DNA of 64,000 nucleotides from 62-47 sp039808365 (GTDB taxonomy: Bacteria > Pseudomonadota > Alphaproteobacteria > Rhizobiales > Xanthobacteraceae): contig JBDHSX010000005.1 of the NCBI GenBank assembly GCA_039808365.1, positions 1-64,000 on the forward strand, written 5' to 3'. Numbering within the stretch: position 1 is the first letter of the stretch; each line of letters starts with the position of its first letter. Both the position numbers and the translations under genes were made by a program. The notes under the pieces were generated by a model. The model had not been told where the DNA came from, did not search any database, and saw only the letters and a list, made by a program, of their open reading frames with translations. Positions 45,608-54,294 of this stretch are shown one piece after another.

Positions 45608-46813
45608 CTAGCCGATGACGCCGGCGCCGCGCAGGTTGCGGATGTCGTCCTCGGCATAGCCGGCCTGCCGCAGCACCTCGTCGCTGTGTTCGCCGACCTT
45701 CGGCGGCAGTTGAGGCTGCCGCTTGTCGCTGCCGTCGATCCAGATCGGGCTGTTGATGGTCAGCGTGTCGTCGCCCTCAAAGGGGATCAGCACGTCGTTC
45801 TCGCGCATCTGCCGGTCCTGCGGAATGTCGTCGAGGATGCCGACCACGCCGAACACCACGCCGCTGCCGTCGAGCGCGGCGCGCCACTCGGCGAGGTCGC
45901 GGGTGGCGAAGACCTCGTCGAGGATCTGAATCAGCTCCTGTGACCGGGCGTGGCGGTCGGGCCTGGTGGCGAAGCGCGGATCGGTGACGAGGTCCTCGCG
46001 GCCGAGGCAGCGGGCCAGCGCCGGCCATTGCTTGTCCTCGTTCAGCAGCGACAGCATCAGCCAGCGGCCGTCACGGCATCGGTAGTGATTGGTCACGGCA
46101 TTGAGCGCATGCGTGCGGGGCCGGCGCGGCTGGAATTGCGCGCCGCACAGCTTGGCTTGCGCCAGCACGCCGCTGGCCCAGACGCCGTTGGCCATCAGGT
46201 TGGATTTGACGTGCGAGCCGAGACCGGTCTTCTCGCGCCTGTAGAGCGCGGTGACGATGCCGCCATACAGCGCCATGGCGCAGGGATGATCGCCCATGCC
46301 CGCCACCGAGCGCGCCGGTGTCGTCTGCTCGTCGGCGCGCACCAGATCCATCAGGCCGGAGCGCGCCCACCATGCGTTGCTGTCGAAGCCGGGCTTGTCG
46401 GCCTCCTCGCCGATCTCGCCGTAGCCGGTGAAGGAGGCATAGATCAGCCGCGCGTTGAGCGGCGCGATATCGTCGTAGGTGATGCCGAGCCGCTTGCGGA
46501 CGGCCGGCGGGAAGTTGGTGATGAACACATCGGCGTCCTTCACCAGCCGATACAGGATGGCGCGGCCGTCCGGCTTGGAGAGATCGAGCGCGAGGCTTTT
46601 CTTGCTCCGGCCGTCCAGCATCCAGGCATAATTGTGCGGGCTGATCGGATAACCGGGAAGGTTCGGCAGGTTGCGATACGGATCGCCGGCGCCGGGCGGT
46701 TCGATCTTGATGACGTCGGCGCCGAAGTCCGCGAGTACCGTCGCGGCCGCGGGCGCCGCGATGAAGCTTGCGCAATCCAGCACCTTGAGGCCGTCGAAGA
46801 TAGCGTTGTCCAT
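45608..46813 (-). CDS. CaiB/BaiF family (class III) CoA transferase
   Basis: A 401-residue CoA transferase. N-terminal LKVLDCASFIAAPAAATVLADFGADVIKIEPP is the family signature, and MGDHPCAMALYGGIVTALY lies near the expected catalytic Asp region. The class moves CoA between carboxylates; the substrate is unknown and there is no linked pathway gene on this strand. ATG 46813 is used although the frame is open to 47731. The 219-bp upstream gap shows no clear promoter. Confidence 0.85.
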   Translation of the reverse strand: MDNAIFDGLKVLDCASFIAAPAAATVLADFGADVIKIEPPGAGDPYRNLPNLPGYPISPHNYAWMLDGRSKKSLALDLSKPDGRAILYRLVKDADVFITNFPPAVRKRLGITYDDIAPLNARLIYASFTGYGEIGEEADKPGFDSNAWWARSGLMDLVRADEQTTPARSVAGMGDHPCAMALYGGIVTALYRREKTGLGSHVKSNLMANGVWASGVLAQAKLCGAQFQPRRPRTHALNAVTNHYRCRDGRWLMLSLLNEDKQWPALARCLGREDLVTDPRFATRPDRHARSQELIQILDEVFATRDLAEWRAALDGSGVVFGVVGILDDIPQDRQMRENDVLIPFEGDDTLTINSPIWIDGSDKRQPQLPPKVGEHSDEVLRQAGYAEDDIRNLRGAGVIG

Positions 46814-47032
46814 GAGTGCGACGTCCCCTCGTTGTCGATGCCGGCTCCGGTCCGGCAACTGGTCAGCTTGCGATGGATTCGAAGCGGCATTTGATCCGCG
46901 TTGCGCCGCCGGTGCAACCGTCCCGATGCGGATGGCGGATTGTTCGTGTCCCGGAAAACGCGCGGCGATGGAACCGTGCATGACGGTGATCGCCGTATTG
47001 GCAGGAGCGGCGCTTGTCGCTAGCGTCCGGTC

Positions 47033-47707
47033 ATGAAAGCTATTCGGGATGTTGTGTCCATCGCCGTGACGGGCCGCCGGCGGCTCCGGTCGCGGGCGCG
47101 CGGTTTCGCGTTGGCCGCCGGCCTGGCTGTGGGCTTGGTCGGGCCGTCGCATGCGACGTCGCTCAGCGCGCCGGTGGCGCAGCTTTACAGTTCCGTGTCG
47201 ATCTTTCCGCCGTCCGCCAACGCGATGACGGTGTGCTACGGCTTCGTCTGCCGCCGCCGGGAGACGTTCGGTTTCAGCGCCGCCGATCGTGGGACGCTGA
47301 CGCACATCATGGCCGGAGGGCGGGCGTCGGCCGCGGCGGAGCGCGCCGCGGTGCAGCGGGCGGTGGTCTGGTTCGATCGTCGTCTCGGCCCCGTGCTCGG
47401 CACCGACAAGCGGGTCGCCCGCGCCGATTTTCGCGCGCGCGACGATGCGCATAATTTCGACTGCTGGGACACCACCCGCAACGTCACCAGCCTTCTCCTG
47501 GTCTTGCAGGGCTGGAATCTGCTGAAATTCCACACCGTCGGCGACCCGCGCTATCGCGGCAACGTCATGGCGCTGCAGACGCCGCACAATACCCCCGTGC
47601 TGGTCGAGCGCGCGACGCGGGCGGAGTGGGTGGTCGATCTCTGGCCGCGCGGTTACGGCGAGAAGCCGGACGTGATGCCGGTCGCGACCTGGCTCAAGGA
47701 AGACTGA
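47033..47707 (+). CDS. Secreted protein, candidate transglutaminase-like cysteine fold
   Basis: A 224-residue protein with a signal peptide (about 20-41, ending SHA). I do not recognise a named family. The sequence HNFDCWDTTRNVTSL (Cys144), TPHNTPVLVE (His185) and EWVVDLWPRGYG (Asp202) is in the order Cys-His-Asp of the transglutaminase/papain-like fold, with the WVVDLWP pattern typical of that family's last strand. Two further cysteines (68 and 73) may form a disulfide. It stands alone between a CoA transferase and cspA. The fold is inferred from motif order only. Confidence 0.55.
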   Translation: MKAIRDVVSIAVTGRRRLRSRARGFALAAGLAVGLVGPSHATSLSAPVAQLYSSVSIFPPSANAMTVCYGFVCRRRETFGFSAADRGTLTHIMAGGRASAAAERAAVQRAVVWFDRRLGPVLGTDKRVARADFRARDDAHNFDCWDTTRNVTSLLLVLQGWNLLKFHTVGDPRYRGNVMALQTPHNTPVLVERATRAEWVVDLWPRGYGEKPDVMPVATWLKED

Positions 47708-47726
47708 TCGCAGACGCAGACGCGAC

Positions 47727-47769
47727 AACAAAAAAGGGACCGGTTCAATGGTGATTGAACCAGTCCCTT
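47727..47769 (-). terminator. Rho-independent terminator after the cold shock gene
   Basis: AAGGGAC-CGGTTCAAT (47734-47749) pairs with ATTGAACC-AGTCCCTT (47754-47769), giving about 15 bp with one mismatch. The minus-strand transcript then runs into TTTTTTGTTG. It lies 19 bases past the cspA stop. Confidence 0.85.
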
Positions 47770-47788
47770 CACGTCAGAACCTTGAGGA

Positions 47789-47989
47789 TCAGACCTTCAG
47801 GTTTTCCGCCGAAGTCTTGCCGCGATTGGCGACCTCCTCGTATTCGACCGTTTGCCCTTCATTGAGGGTCGACAGGCCCGCCTTCTCCACCGCCGAAATA
47901 TGAACAAACACGTCCTTCCCGCCGGTGCTGGGCTGGATGAATCCATAGCCCTTGGTCGGGTTGAACCACTTCACAGTGCCTTTAGCCAT
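47789..47989 (-). CDS. cspA: Cold shock domain protein
   Basis: A 66-residue OB-fold protein. KWFNPTKGYGFIQP contains RNP1 and DVFVHISAV contains RNP2. It binds single-stranded nucleic acids and acts as an RNA chaperone. The sequence ends with the usual GKTSAENLKV. It is a single-gene unit with its own terminator. The ~320-bp upstream region shared with the divergent glycosyltransferase gene has no visible cold-box. Confidence 0.95.
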   Translation of the reverse strand: MAKGTVKWFNPTKGYGFIQPSTGGKDVFVHISAVEKAGLSTLNEGQTVEYEEVANRGKTSAENLKV

Positions 47990-48310
47990 CAGGTCGTCTC
48001 CGCAGGATGAATCGGCAACACATAGTCGGTCCCCGGAAACCGGCTTTTCCGACGGCGGCGAGGATACGCGGAATATGACGATCTTGATAGTCCCAAACGC
48101 ACCCGGGGGTTTTGGAGCACATCGACGCCGCGTTGGGTGGCCGCGCCGGCGCCATTCGGGGAAAACATCACGCGCGAACAAAAAGATAAGCCGCTGTCGC
48201 GCGCGCATCGCCGGGGCCGGCGTGATTGACTCCGCGGCCGGAGTCGGAAACAAAGCGGCCGAGGCAAGCCCGGAAAGGGCCGACAGGATACGCGCCAGAA
48301 CGGCCCCGCG
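47990..48310. other. Intergenic region between cspA and the GT39-like gene
   Basis: This 321-bp region holds no gene I can support. It must contain the promoters of both divergent genes and the cspA 5' leader. I see GC-rich inverted repeats (for example CCGGAAACCGG near 48034) but no convincing -10/-35 pair or cold-box. Confidence 0.35.
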
Positions 48311-49894
48311 ATGATCGCCGCTTTCCCCGATCGTGATCACCCGCCCACACCGGGCTTGAGCCGCCGCCGGCTCGGCGGCGTGCTGGTGTTGATCGCGCTG
48401 ATGACCATGCTGCGGGTGATCTACGCCAGCGTCATCGATCTGCGTACCGATGAAGCCTATTACTGGACCTGGTCGAGGGAGAGCGCGCTGTCGTTCCTCG
48501 ATCATCCGCCGATGATCGCCTGGTTCATTCGTTTCGGCACCGCGATCCTCGGCGACACCACGCTGGGCGTCCGGCTCGGCGGCATCGTCGCGATGGCGGT
48601 GACGCAGCTTTTGCTGGCCGATATCGTCCGCCGGCTCACCCGCGACGCCCGCGCGGTGGCGCTGGCGGTGCTGCTGCCGGAGGCCGCCGTCTATTACGGT
48701 TTGCTGATGGCCAAGGTCGCGCCCGACACCGCGCTGATCCCGTTCGCGCTCGCCATGGTGTGGTCGCTGCTCCGCGTCGCGGAAACCGACGACGGCCGCT
48801 GGTGGCTTTTGGCGGGGATGTTCGGCGGGCTGGCGCTGTTGTCGAAACTGACCGCGCTGTTGCTGTTGCCGGCGGTCGCCGCTTTCGTCGTGGTGCCGGA
48901 CTGGCGGCGGCGCTGGCTGCTCAGTCCGTATCCCTGGCTGGCGGCGCTGATCGCGCTGGCGGTGTTTTCGCCGGTGCTGATCTGGAACGCGGCGCACGAC
49001 TGGGCGTCGTTCAGATTCCAATCGGTGCGCGCCGCCGTCGCGCCGCCGCTGTCGCTGGCGCGCTTCGGCGAATTTCTCGGCTTGCAGTTCGCCCTGGTCG
49101 GCCCGGTGCTGTTGCCGGTGACGCTGTCCGGCGTCGGATTCCTGCTGTGGCGCGGCTTGAGACGTCGCGACGGCGTGGCGATCCTGCTGTCGAGCGCCGT
49201 GGCGCTGCCGTTCGGCTATTTCCTGTGGCGTTCGCTGCGGCTGCGCATCGGCGACACCTGGCCGATGTTCATGTGGCCGATCGGTTTCGCCGCCGTCGCC
49301 GTCAATCTGTGGTGGCTGCGCCTGCACGAGTCTCGGCTGGCGAAATCCACCGCGTTTTGGGCGAGGACCGCCGTAATCTCCGGCATCGCCATCGTGGTAG
49401 CGACGTTTTTCTACTACGTGGCGAGCGACAAGCCATGGCTCGGCCGACTCGATCCCGGCGGAGCGGAAGCCGGTTACGCGGAGGTCGCCGCGCGCGCCGA
49501 GGCGGAGATGCGGGCGGCCGGCGCGGGCTGGATCGCGACCATGGATTATCGGACTTATGCGATGCTGCGCTGGGAGTTGAAGGATCGCGTGCCGGTGATC
49601 CAGATCAACGAGCGCGCGCGCTTCATGGATTTCAAGGACCCCGGCATGGAGCGGATTCGCGGCCGCGCCGGCCTCTACGTGGTGCGCCGATCCGACGCCG
49701 ACAATCCGCTCTGGGCGCAGACCTCGGCGCAACGCACGCCGCTGGCCGAGGTGGTCCGCAGTTGGCGCGGCATCGCCATGGACACCTATGCGCTCGGCAA
49801 GCTGAGCGGATGGACCCCGGATCTCGCGCCGCCGCACGGCTCGCCGTTTGATCGGGTGCATCCGCTGGCGGACAACGGCGTCAGCGCCCGCTGA
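48311..49894 (+). CDS. Glycosyltransferase family 39 (ArnT/PMT-like) membrane protein
   Basis: A 527-residue polytopic protein with about ten hydrophobic spans. The first periplasmic loop has DLRTDEAYYWTWS, the acidic GT-C motif of this family, and the C-terminal part is a soluble periplasmic domain. Such enzymes transfer sugars from polyprenyl phosphate to lipid A or proteins. The acceptor is unknown. ATG 48311 is used. It converges on the YcjF-like gene, with an overlap of 14 bp. Confidence 0.82.
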   Translation: MIAAFPDRDHPPTPGLSRRRLGGVLVLIALMTMLRVIYASVIDLRTDEAYYWTWSRESALSFLDHPPMIAWFIRFGTAILGDTTLGVRLGGIVAMAVTQLLLADIVRRLTRDARAVALAVLLPEAAVYYGLLMAKVAPDTALIPFALAMVWSLLRVAETDDGRWWLLAGMFGGLALLSKLTALLLLPAVAAFVVVPDWRRRWLLSPYPWLAALIALAVFSPVLIWNAAHDWASFRFQSVRAAVAPPLSLARFGEFLGLQFALVGPVLLPVTLSGVGFLLWRGLRRRDGVAILLSSAVALPFGYFLWRSLRLRIGDTWPMFMWPIGFAAVAVNLWWLRLHESRLAKSTAFWARTAVISGIAIVVATFFYYVASDKPWLGRLDPGGAEAGYAEVAARAEAEMRAAGAGWIATMDYRTYAMLRWELKDRVPVIQINERARFMDFKDPGMERIRGRAGLYVVRRSDADNPLWAQTSAQRTPLAEVVRSWRGIAMDTYALGKLSGWTPDLAPPHGSPFDRVHPLADNGVSAR

Positions 49895-50948
49895 TCCGCG
49901 ACGGCTCGGTTGCTGGCGATGGCGCGGTCTCCTCGCGCTTCGCCAGGAGGTCCTTGGCGAGATCGCCGAGCACCGGACGCGGCAGCGCGTTGAACGGCAG
50001 TGGCCGCGTCACGTCGATGGCGGCGAGCCCGAGGCGGGCGGTGAGCAGGCCGTTGAGGATGCCTTCCCCGAGTCGGTGCGAGAGTTTCGCCGCCACCCCG
50101 TGTCCCAGCATTTGCTGAACCAGGCTGTCGCTCGCCGCCATGCCGCCGGTGATGGCGAGGTGCGAGACGGTGTGGCGCATCAGCCGGATCATGCCGAGCG
50201 TGCCGGGGCGGCCGCCATAAAGCAGCGCCAGTTGCCGCACTAGCCGCAACGCGGCGGCCAGCACGAAGGCGACGTCGATCAGCGCGCGCGGGCTGATCGC
50301 GGTGACGATCGAGACGCGCTGCGCCGCCACCGACACCAGCCGCCGCGCCTCGCGGTCGAGCGGGGTCATCAACTCGCGCTCGGCGAGTTTCAGCATGTCG
50401 GCGCCGTCGATGATGTCGCCGCGATGGCCCGCGAGCGTGGCGCGGGCGCGCGCCAGCGCCGGGTTGCCATGCGTCAGCTTGAGCAGGTCGCGAACGATGG
50501 CGTCGGCATCGGCGCGATCGTCGCTGACCGTGGTGGCGACGGCGCGCTCGTGCAGCTTCTCGATGGTCGCGAGCCGCGACAGCCCCAACGCCTCGCGGGC
50601 GATGATGACGATCAGCGCCAGCAGCGCGACGGCGGCGAGCGCCGCTCCGAGCCAGCCCAGCCCTTGGCTGCGGACAAACAGATCCTCGATCAGGTTGGCG
50701 ACGCCGAGCCCGGTGCCGAGCAGCAGCAAGCCTCCGGCCGCGCTCCAGAACAAGGCGCCCCACCATGACCGTCGTTTTGGCCGCGGTGGCGGCTCGTCCA
50801 GCGCCACCGGCAGCAGCGCCGGGTCGGGATCCGGCGTGACGCGGATCGCGCCGCGCGCGAACAGGCCGGCGTCGCCGTCGCTGACCACGACGCGCGGATC
50901 GTCGAGCCGGAACGCGGCCGGGCGGCGCGGCTGGGTCGGTTCGCTCAT
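49881..50948 (-). CDS. YcjF/TIGR01620-family membrane protein
   Basis: A 355-residue protein with an N-terminal Pro/Arg-rich region, two spans around 85-130 and a C-terminal DUF697 domain. It overlaps the YcjX-like gene by four bases and forms a two-gene unit with it. The pair is widespread in Proteobacteria and stress-linked in E. coli, but the function is unknown. Confidence 0.85.
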   Translation of the reverse strand: MSEPTQPRRPAAFRLDDPRVVVSDGDAGLFARGAIRVTPDPDPALLPVALDEPPPRPKRRSWWGALFWSAAGGLLLLGTGLGVANLIEDLFVRSQGLGWLGAALAAVALLALIVIIAREALGLSRLATIEKLHERAVATTVSDDRADADAIVRDLLKLTHGNPALARARATLAGHRGDIIDGADMLKLAERELMTPLDREARRLVSVAAQRVSIVTAISPRALIDVAFVLAAALRLVRQLALLYGGRPGTLGMIRLMRHTVSHLAITGGMAASDSLVQQMLGHGVAAKLSHRLGEGILNGLLTARLGLAAIDVTRPLPFNALPRPVLGDLAKDLLAKREETAPSPATEPSRISGR

Positions 50949-52414
50949 TGCAACCGGTCTCCGATCAGGAATTGCAGGGCGTGGTCGAGGCGGATATGGG
51001 GCAGGGCCGGGGTTTCGCCAGGGGCGTGTTGCAACAGCGGCGGCCGGAACCGCAGGAAGCGATAGTCGGTTTCCTCGGGCGAGGCGGCGATCAGGCCGCG
51101 GAACGACGGCCCGTCCGTGAACAGGGCGTCGAGATCGGTCGGCAGGTCGCCGGGAAAGGTTGCGACCTCGGTCTCGCCGTCGAAGGTTTCGCCGCCGGCC
51201 TGTTCGCCCTTGATCGGCGTGCCGAGAATCGAGGGCAGCCGGTCACGGCCGCGCTGCACCTCGGCCTCGCGCGTGGCGCGCACCGCCGCGAGCGCCACGA
51301 CGTCGATGGTCGCGCCCGCGAGCTGCGCGCGGGTGGCGGCGCGGTCCAACATTCGCCGCAAAATGGCTTCGAGCCGGTCGTGGCTCAGGCGATGCAGGTG
51401 ATCGGCCTTGGTGGCGGCGAACAGGATGCGGTCGATGCGCGGCCGGAACAGCGCGCTCCACAAGGTGTCGCGGCCGACATTGAAGCAATCCAGAATGCCG
51501 GCCAGCGCGGCTTCGAGATCGTGCAGCGCGGCAGGTCCCGCGTTGAACGCCGCCAGCGCGTCCACCAGCACGATCTGGCGGTCGAGCCGGGCGAAGTGAT
51601 CGCGGAAGAACGGCCGCACCACGATGGATTTATAGGACTCGTAGCGCCGCCGCATCATCGCCCACAGCGAGCGGTCCGGGGCCGTGCCGTCCGTTGGCAG
51701 GTCGAGTGGCGCGAAGGTCAGCGCCGGCGAGCCTTTGAGGCTGCCCGGCATCAGGAAGCGGCCCGGCGGCAGCAGGCTCATGGCGAAGCGTTCGTCGCGG
51801 CAGGCGCGCAGGTAGTCGGTGAACAGCCTCGCCGCCTCAAGCGTCGCCTGCTCGTTCTCGCGGCCGTTCGGGGACAGCGTCGCCAGATGCGCGTGCCACG
51901 CCGCCGCCACCGCCGCGCGCGGGCCTTGCCGCGACAGCGCCAGGCTTTCCGCCGACCATTGCTCGTAGCTTTTGTCGAGCAGCGGCAAATCGAGCAACCA
52001 CTCGCCGGGATAATCGACAATATCGATGATGAGCTTGCGCTCCGCGCCGTTGTGCCGCTGATAGGACAGCGCGAGCCGCAACTCGCTGATGTCGGAGGTC
52101 GACTCCGGCCAGCGCCGCTGCTCGATCAGGGTATGGACGTGGCTCTCGTAATTGAAGCGCGGCACCGCGTCGTCGGGCTGCGGTTCGAGTTCGGCGCGGG
52201 CGATGCGCCCGCCGGACAACGGCTCGAACACCGGAAAGCGGCCGCCGCGGAGCAGGCTGTGGACCAGCGCGGTGATGAACACGGTCTTGCCGGCGCGCGA
52301 CAGCCCGGTGACGCCCAGCCGGACCGTCGGATTGAAGAGATGGCCGCCATATTCCAGCAGCGCCTGCGCCGACAGGCGGGCTTCCTCAAGAATGTCGCTG
52401 AAAGCGGAAGCCAT
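50945..52414 (-). CDS. YcjX-family P-loop GTPase-like protein
   Basis: A 489-residue protein with a P-loop-like GVTGLSRAGKTVFITALVHS near the N-terminus (about 34-53) and the DxxG-type segment DIVDYPGEWLLDLPLL. It belongs to the YcjX (DUF463) family, stress-inducible in E. coli and of unknown function. The nucleotide may be GTP. It sits upstream of, and overlaps, the YcjF-like gene. Confidence 0.87.
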   Translation of the reverse strand: MASAFSDILEEARLSAQALLEYGGHLFNPTVRLGVTGLSRAGKTVFITALVHSLLRGGRFPVFEPLSGGRIARAELEPQPDDAVPRFNYESHVHTLIEQRRWPESTSDISELRLALSYQRHNGAERKLIIDIVDYPGEWLLDLPLLDKSYEQWSAESLALSRQGPRAAVAAAWHAHLATLSPNGRENEQATLEAARLFTDYLRACRDERFAMSLLPPGRFLMPGSLKGSPALTFAPLDLPTDGTAPDRSLWAMMRRRYESYKSIVVRPFFRDHFARLDRQIVLVDALAAFNAGPAALHDLEAALAGILDCFNVGRDTLWSALFRPRIDRILFAATKADHLHRLSHDRLEAILRRMLDRAATRAQLAGATIDVVALAAVRATREAEVQRGRDRLPSILGTPIKGEQAGGETFDGETEVATFPGDLPTDLDALFTDGPSFRGLIAASPEETDYRFLRFRPPLLQHAPGETPALPHIRLDHALQFLIGDRLQ

Positions 52415-52666
52415 TAAGCCGGAAGCCTTTAAATCGGAAACCTTGCGCGGGTCGAACGATCCGATCGGAAGTGAGGCGGGGCGACGTCGTCATTGCCGAT
52501 GTCGCGTCTTGCGAAGATGGCCATCGCCGGGGCAAAATCAAGTTCCGGGCATGGGTCCATGTTTCCGACCCATTTTCCGGCCAGGCAGGGCGTCATCACG
52601 GGTTCAACCGTGGCGGCTATGTCTGGCGGCGTCAAAGGTATCGCGGCGTCCTGTATCGGGTTTCGG

Positions 52667-53362
52667 ATGACGGTCTTTCAGTTGAAGCAGCTCGCCTCGC
52701 ACGCCGCCGACGCGGCGGCGGGCGCGGTGCGCTGGAACTACGATCGCGCCGAGATCATCGCCGACGGCGTCGTTCATGGCCTCGGCGTCGGTGTCGGCCT
52801 GGTGGCCGCGACCGCGCTGATCGTGCTGGCCGGAGTGTTCGCCGCCACGCCGCAGATCGTGTCGGTGTCGATCTACGCGGCGGGGCTGCTCACCATGCTG
52901 GGCTTTTCCGCCGCCTATAACATGTGGCCGGTGTCGCCGCGCAAATGGTGGCTGCGCCGCTTCGATCACGCGGCGATCTATCTGCTGATCGCCGCGACCT
53001 ACACGCCGTTCATGATGCAGATGAGCGACCGCGCGCTGGCGCTGTCGCTGCTGGCCGTGGTGTGGGGCGTCGCCGTCGTCGGCGTCGCCCTGAAGCTGTT
53101 GCTGCCGGGCCGTTTCGACCGGCTGTCGATCGCGCTTTATCTGGCGCTGGGCTGGAGCGGGCTTGCGGCCTATGACGCGGTGTTCACCTCGTTGCCGGCG
53201 TTCACCCTCGGGTTCGTGGTCGCCGGCGGCGCGCTCTATACGTTCGGCGTGATCTTCCACACCTGGCGGCGATTGCGCTTCCAGAACGCAATCTGGCACG
53301 GCTTCGTCTTGCTCGGCGCGGCGTGTCATTATACGGCTGTGCTGGACCTTGTCCTGACCTGA
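52667..53362 (+). CDS. Hemolysin III/PAQR-family membrane protein (YqfA-like)
   Basis: A 231-residue protein with seven hydrophobic spans and the family's conserved polar motifs: EIIADGVVHGLGVG at the start, FDHAAIYLLIAATYTPF in the middle and FHTWRRLRFQNAIWHGFVLLGAACHY at the end. These His and Asp residues form a metal site in PAQR proteins. The physiological function is unknown; the hemolysin name is historical. The start at ATG 52667 is supported by the motif position; upstream ATGs exist in frame. Confidence 0.85.
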   Translation: MTVFQLKQLASHAADAAAGAVRWNYDRAEIIADGVVHGLGVGVGLVAATALIVLAGVFAATPQIVSVSIYAAGLLTMLGFSAAYNMWPVSPRKWWLRRFDHAAIYLLIAATYTPFMMQMSDRALALSLLAVVWGVAVVGVALKLLLPGRFDRLSIALYLALGWSGLAAYDAVFTSLPAFTLGFVVAGGALYTFGVIFHTWRRLRFQNAIWHGFVLLGAACHYTAVLDLVLT

Positions 53363-53384
53363 CCGTTTACAATGGAGCGCCGCC

Positions 53385-54182
53385 ATGGATGTCGCTGGTA
53401 AAGTCGTTGTCGTGACCGGAGGCGCCAATGGCATCGGCCAGGCGCTATGCGAAACCTTCCATCGGGCCGGCGCCGCCAAGGTGGTTGTGGCCGATCTCGA
53501 TCACGCCCGCGCGGAAGCCGTCGCCAAGGTCGTCGACGGCGCGGCGTTCCAGTGCGACGTGGCGCAGGAGAATGATATCCGCAACCTGATCGAGGAAACC
53601 GAGCGGCGGTTCGGACCGATTGGCCTGTTCTGCTCCAATGCCGGGATCGGCGGCGGGTTCGATCCGATGGCGGAGAATGTCGCCGGCAGTTCGGACGAGC
53701 CGTGGGCGCGAAGCTGGGCGATCCATGTGATGGCCCACGTCTACGCGGCGCGGCATCTGGTGCCGCGCATGAAGGCGCGCGGCGGCGGCTATTTCCTCAA
53801 CACCATCTCGGCGGCGGGATTGCTGTCGCAGGTCGGCAGCGCGGCGTATTCGACGACGAAACATGCCGCGGTCGGTTTCGCCGAAAGCCTCGCCATCGCG
53901 CACAAGGCGCACGGCATCCGCGTCTCGATCCTGTGTCCGCAGGGCGTCGAGACCAATATGCTGCGCGGATTGCCCAAGGGACCGCAATCGGGCGACGGCA
54001 ACCTCAGCGCGGAGCAGGTGGCGCGGGACGCGCTTGACGGCATCGCGCAGGAAACCTTCCTGATCCTGCCGCACCCGCAGGTGCTGGGCTACATGCGCAA
54101 GAAAACCGAGAATTACGATCGCTGGATCGGCGGCATGGCCAAGATCCAAGCCAAGATGCGCGAGGATTTTGGCAAGGCCTGA
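53385..54182 (+). CDS. Short-chain dehydrogenase/reductase
   Basis: A 265-residue Rossmann enzyme. TGGANGIG is the nucleotide motif (11-18), CSNAGIGGG the structural motif, and SAAYSTTKHA the catalytic Tyr-x3-Lys. DLDHA after strand 2 suggests NAD(H) preference. The substrate is unknown. It starts 22 bp after the hemolysin III gene and is followed by a repeat element, so it may be the last gene of its unit. Confidence 0.85.
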   Translation: MDVAGKVVVVTGGANGIGQALCETFHRAGAAKVVVADLDHARAEAVAKVVDGAAFQCDVAQENDIRNLIEETERRFGPIGLFCSNAGIGGGFDPMAENVAGSSDEPWARSWAIHVMAHVYAARHLVPRMKARGGGYFLNTISAAGLLSQVGSAAYSTTKHAAVGFAESLAIAHKAHGIRVSILCPQGVETNMLRGLPKGPQSGDGNLSAEQVARDALDGIAQETFLILPHPQVLGYMRKKTENYDRWIGGMAKIQAKMREDFGKA

Positions 54183-54187
54183 CTGTC

Positions 54188-54272
54188 CCGTCATTGCGAG
54201 CGGCGTCAGCGACGAAGCAATCCAGAATCCGCAAAGGGAGACTGAATGGCTTCGCTTCGCTCGCAATGACGG
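54188..54272. repeat. Dispersed palindromic repeat, short copy
   Basis: Runs from CCGTCATTGCGAG to CTCGCAATGACGG with perfect terminal inversion, and inner arms GACGAAGCAATCCAG and TTCGCTTCGC. It is the shortest complete copy with internal arms. It lies between the stops of convergent genes. Confidence 0.82.
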
Positions 54273-54294
54273 AAACTGAGACGGACGCTGAGAT

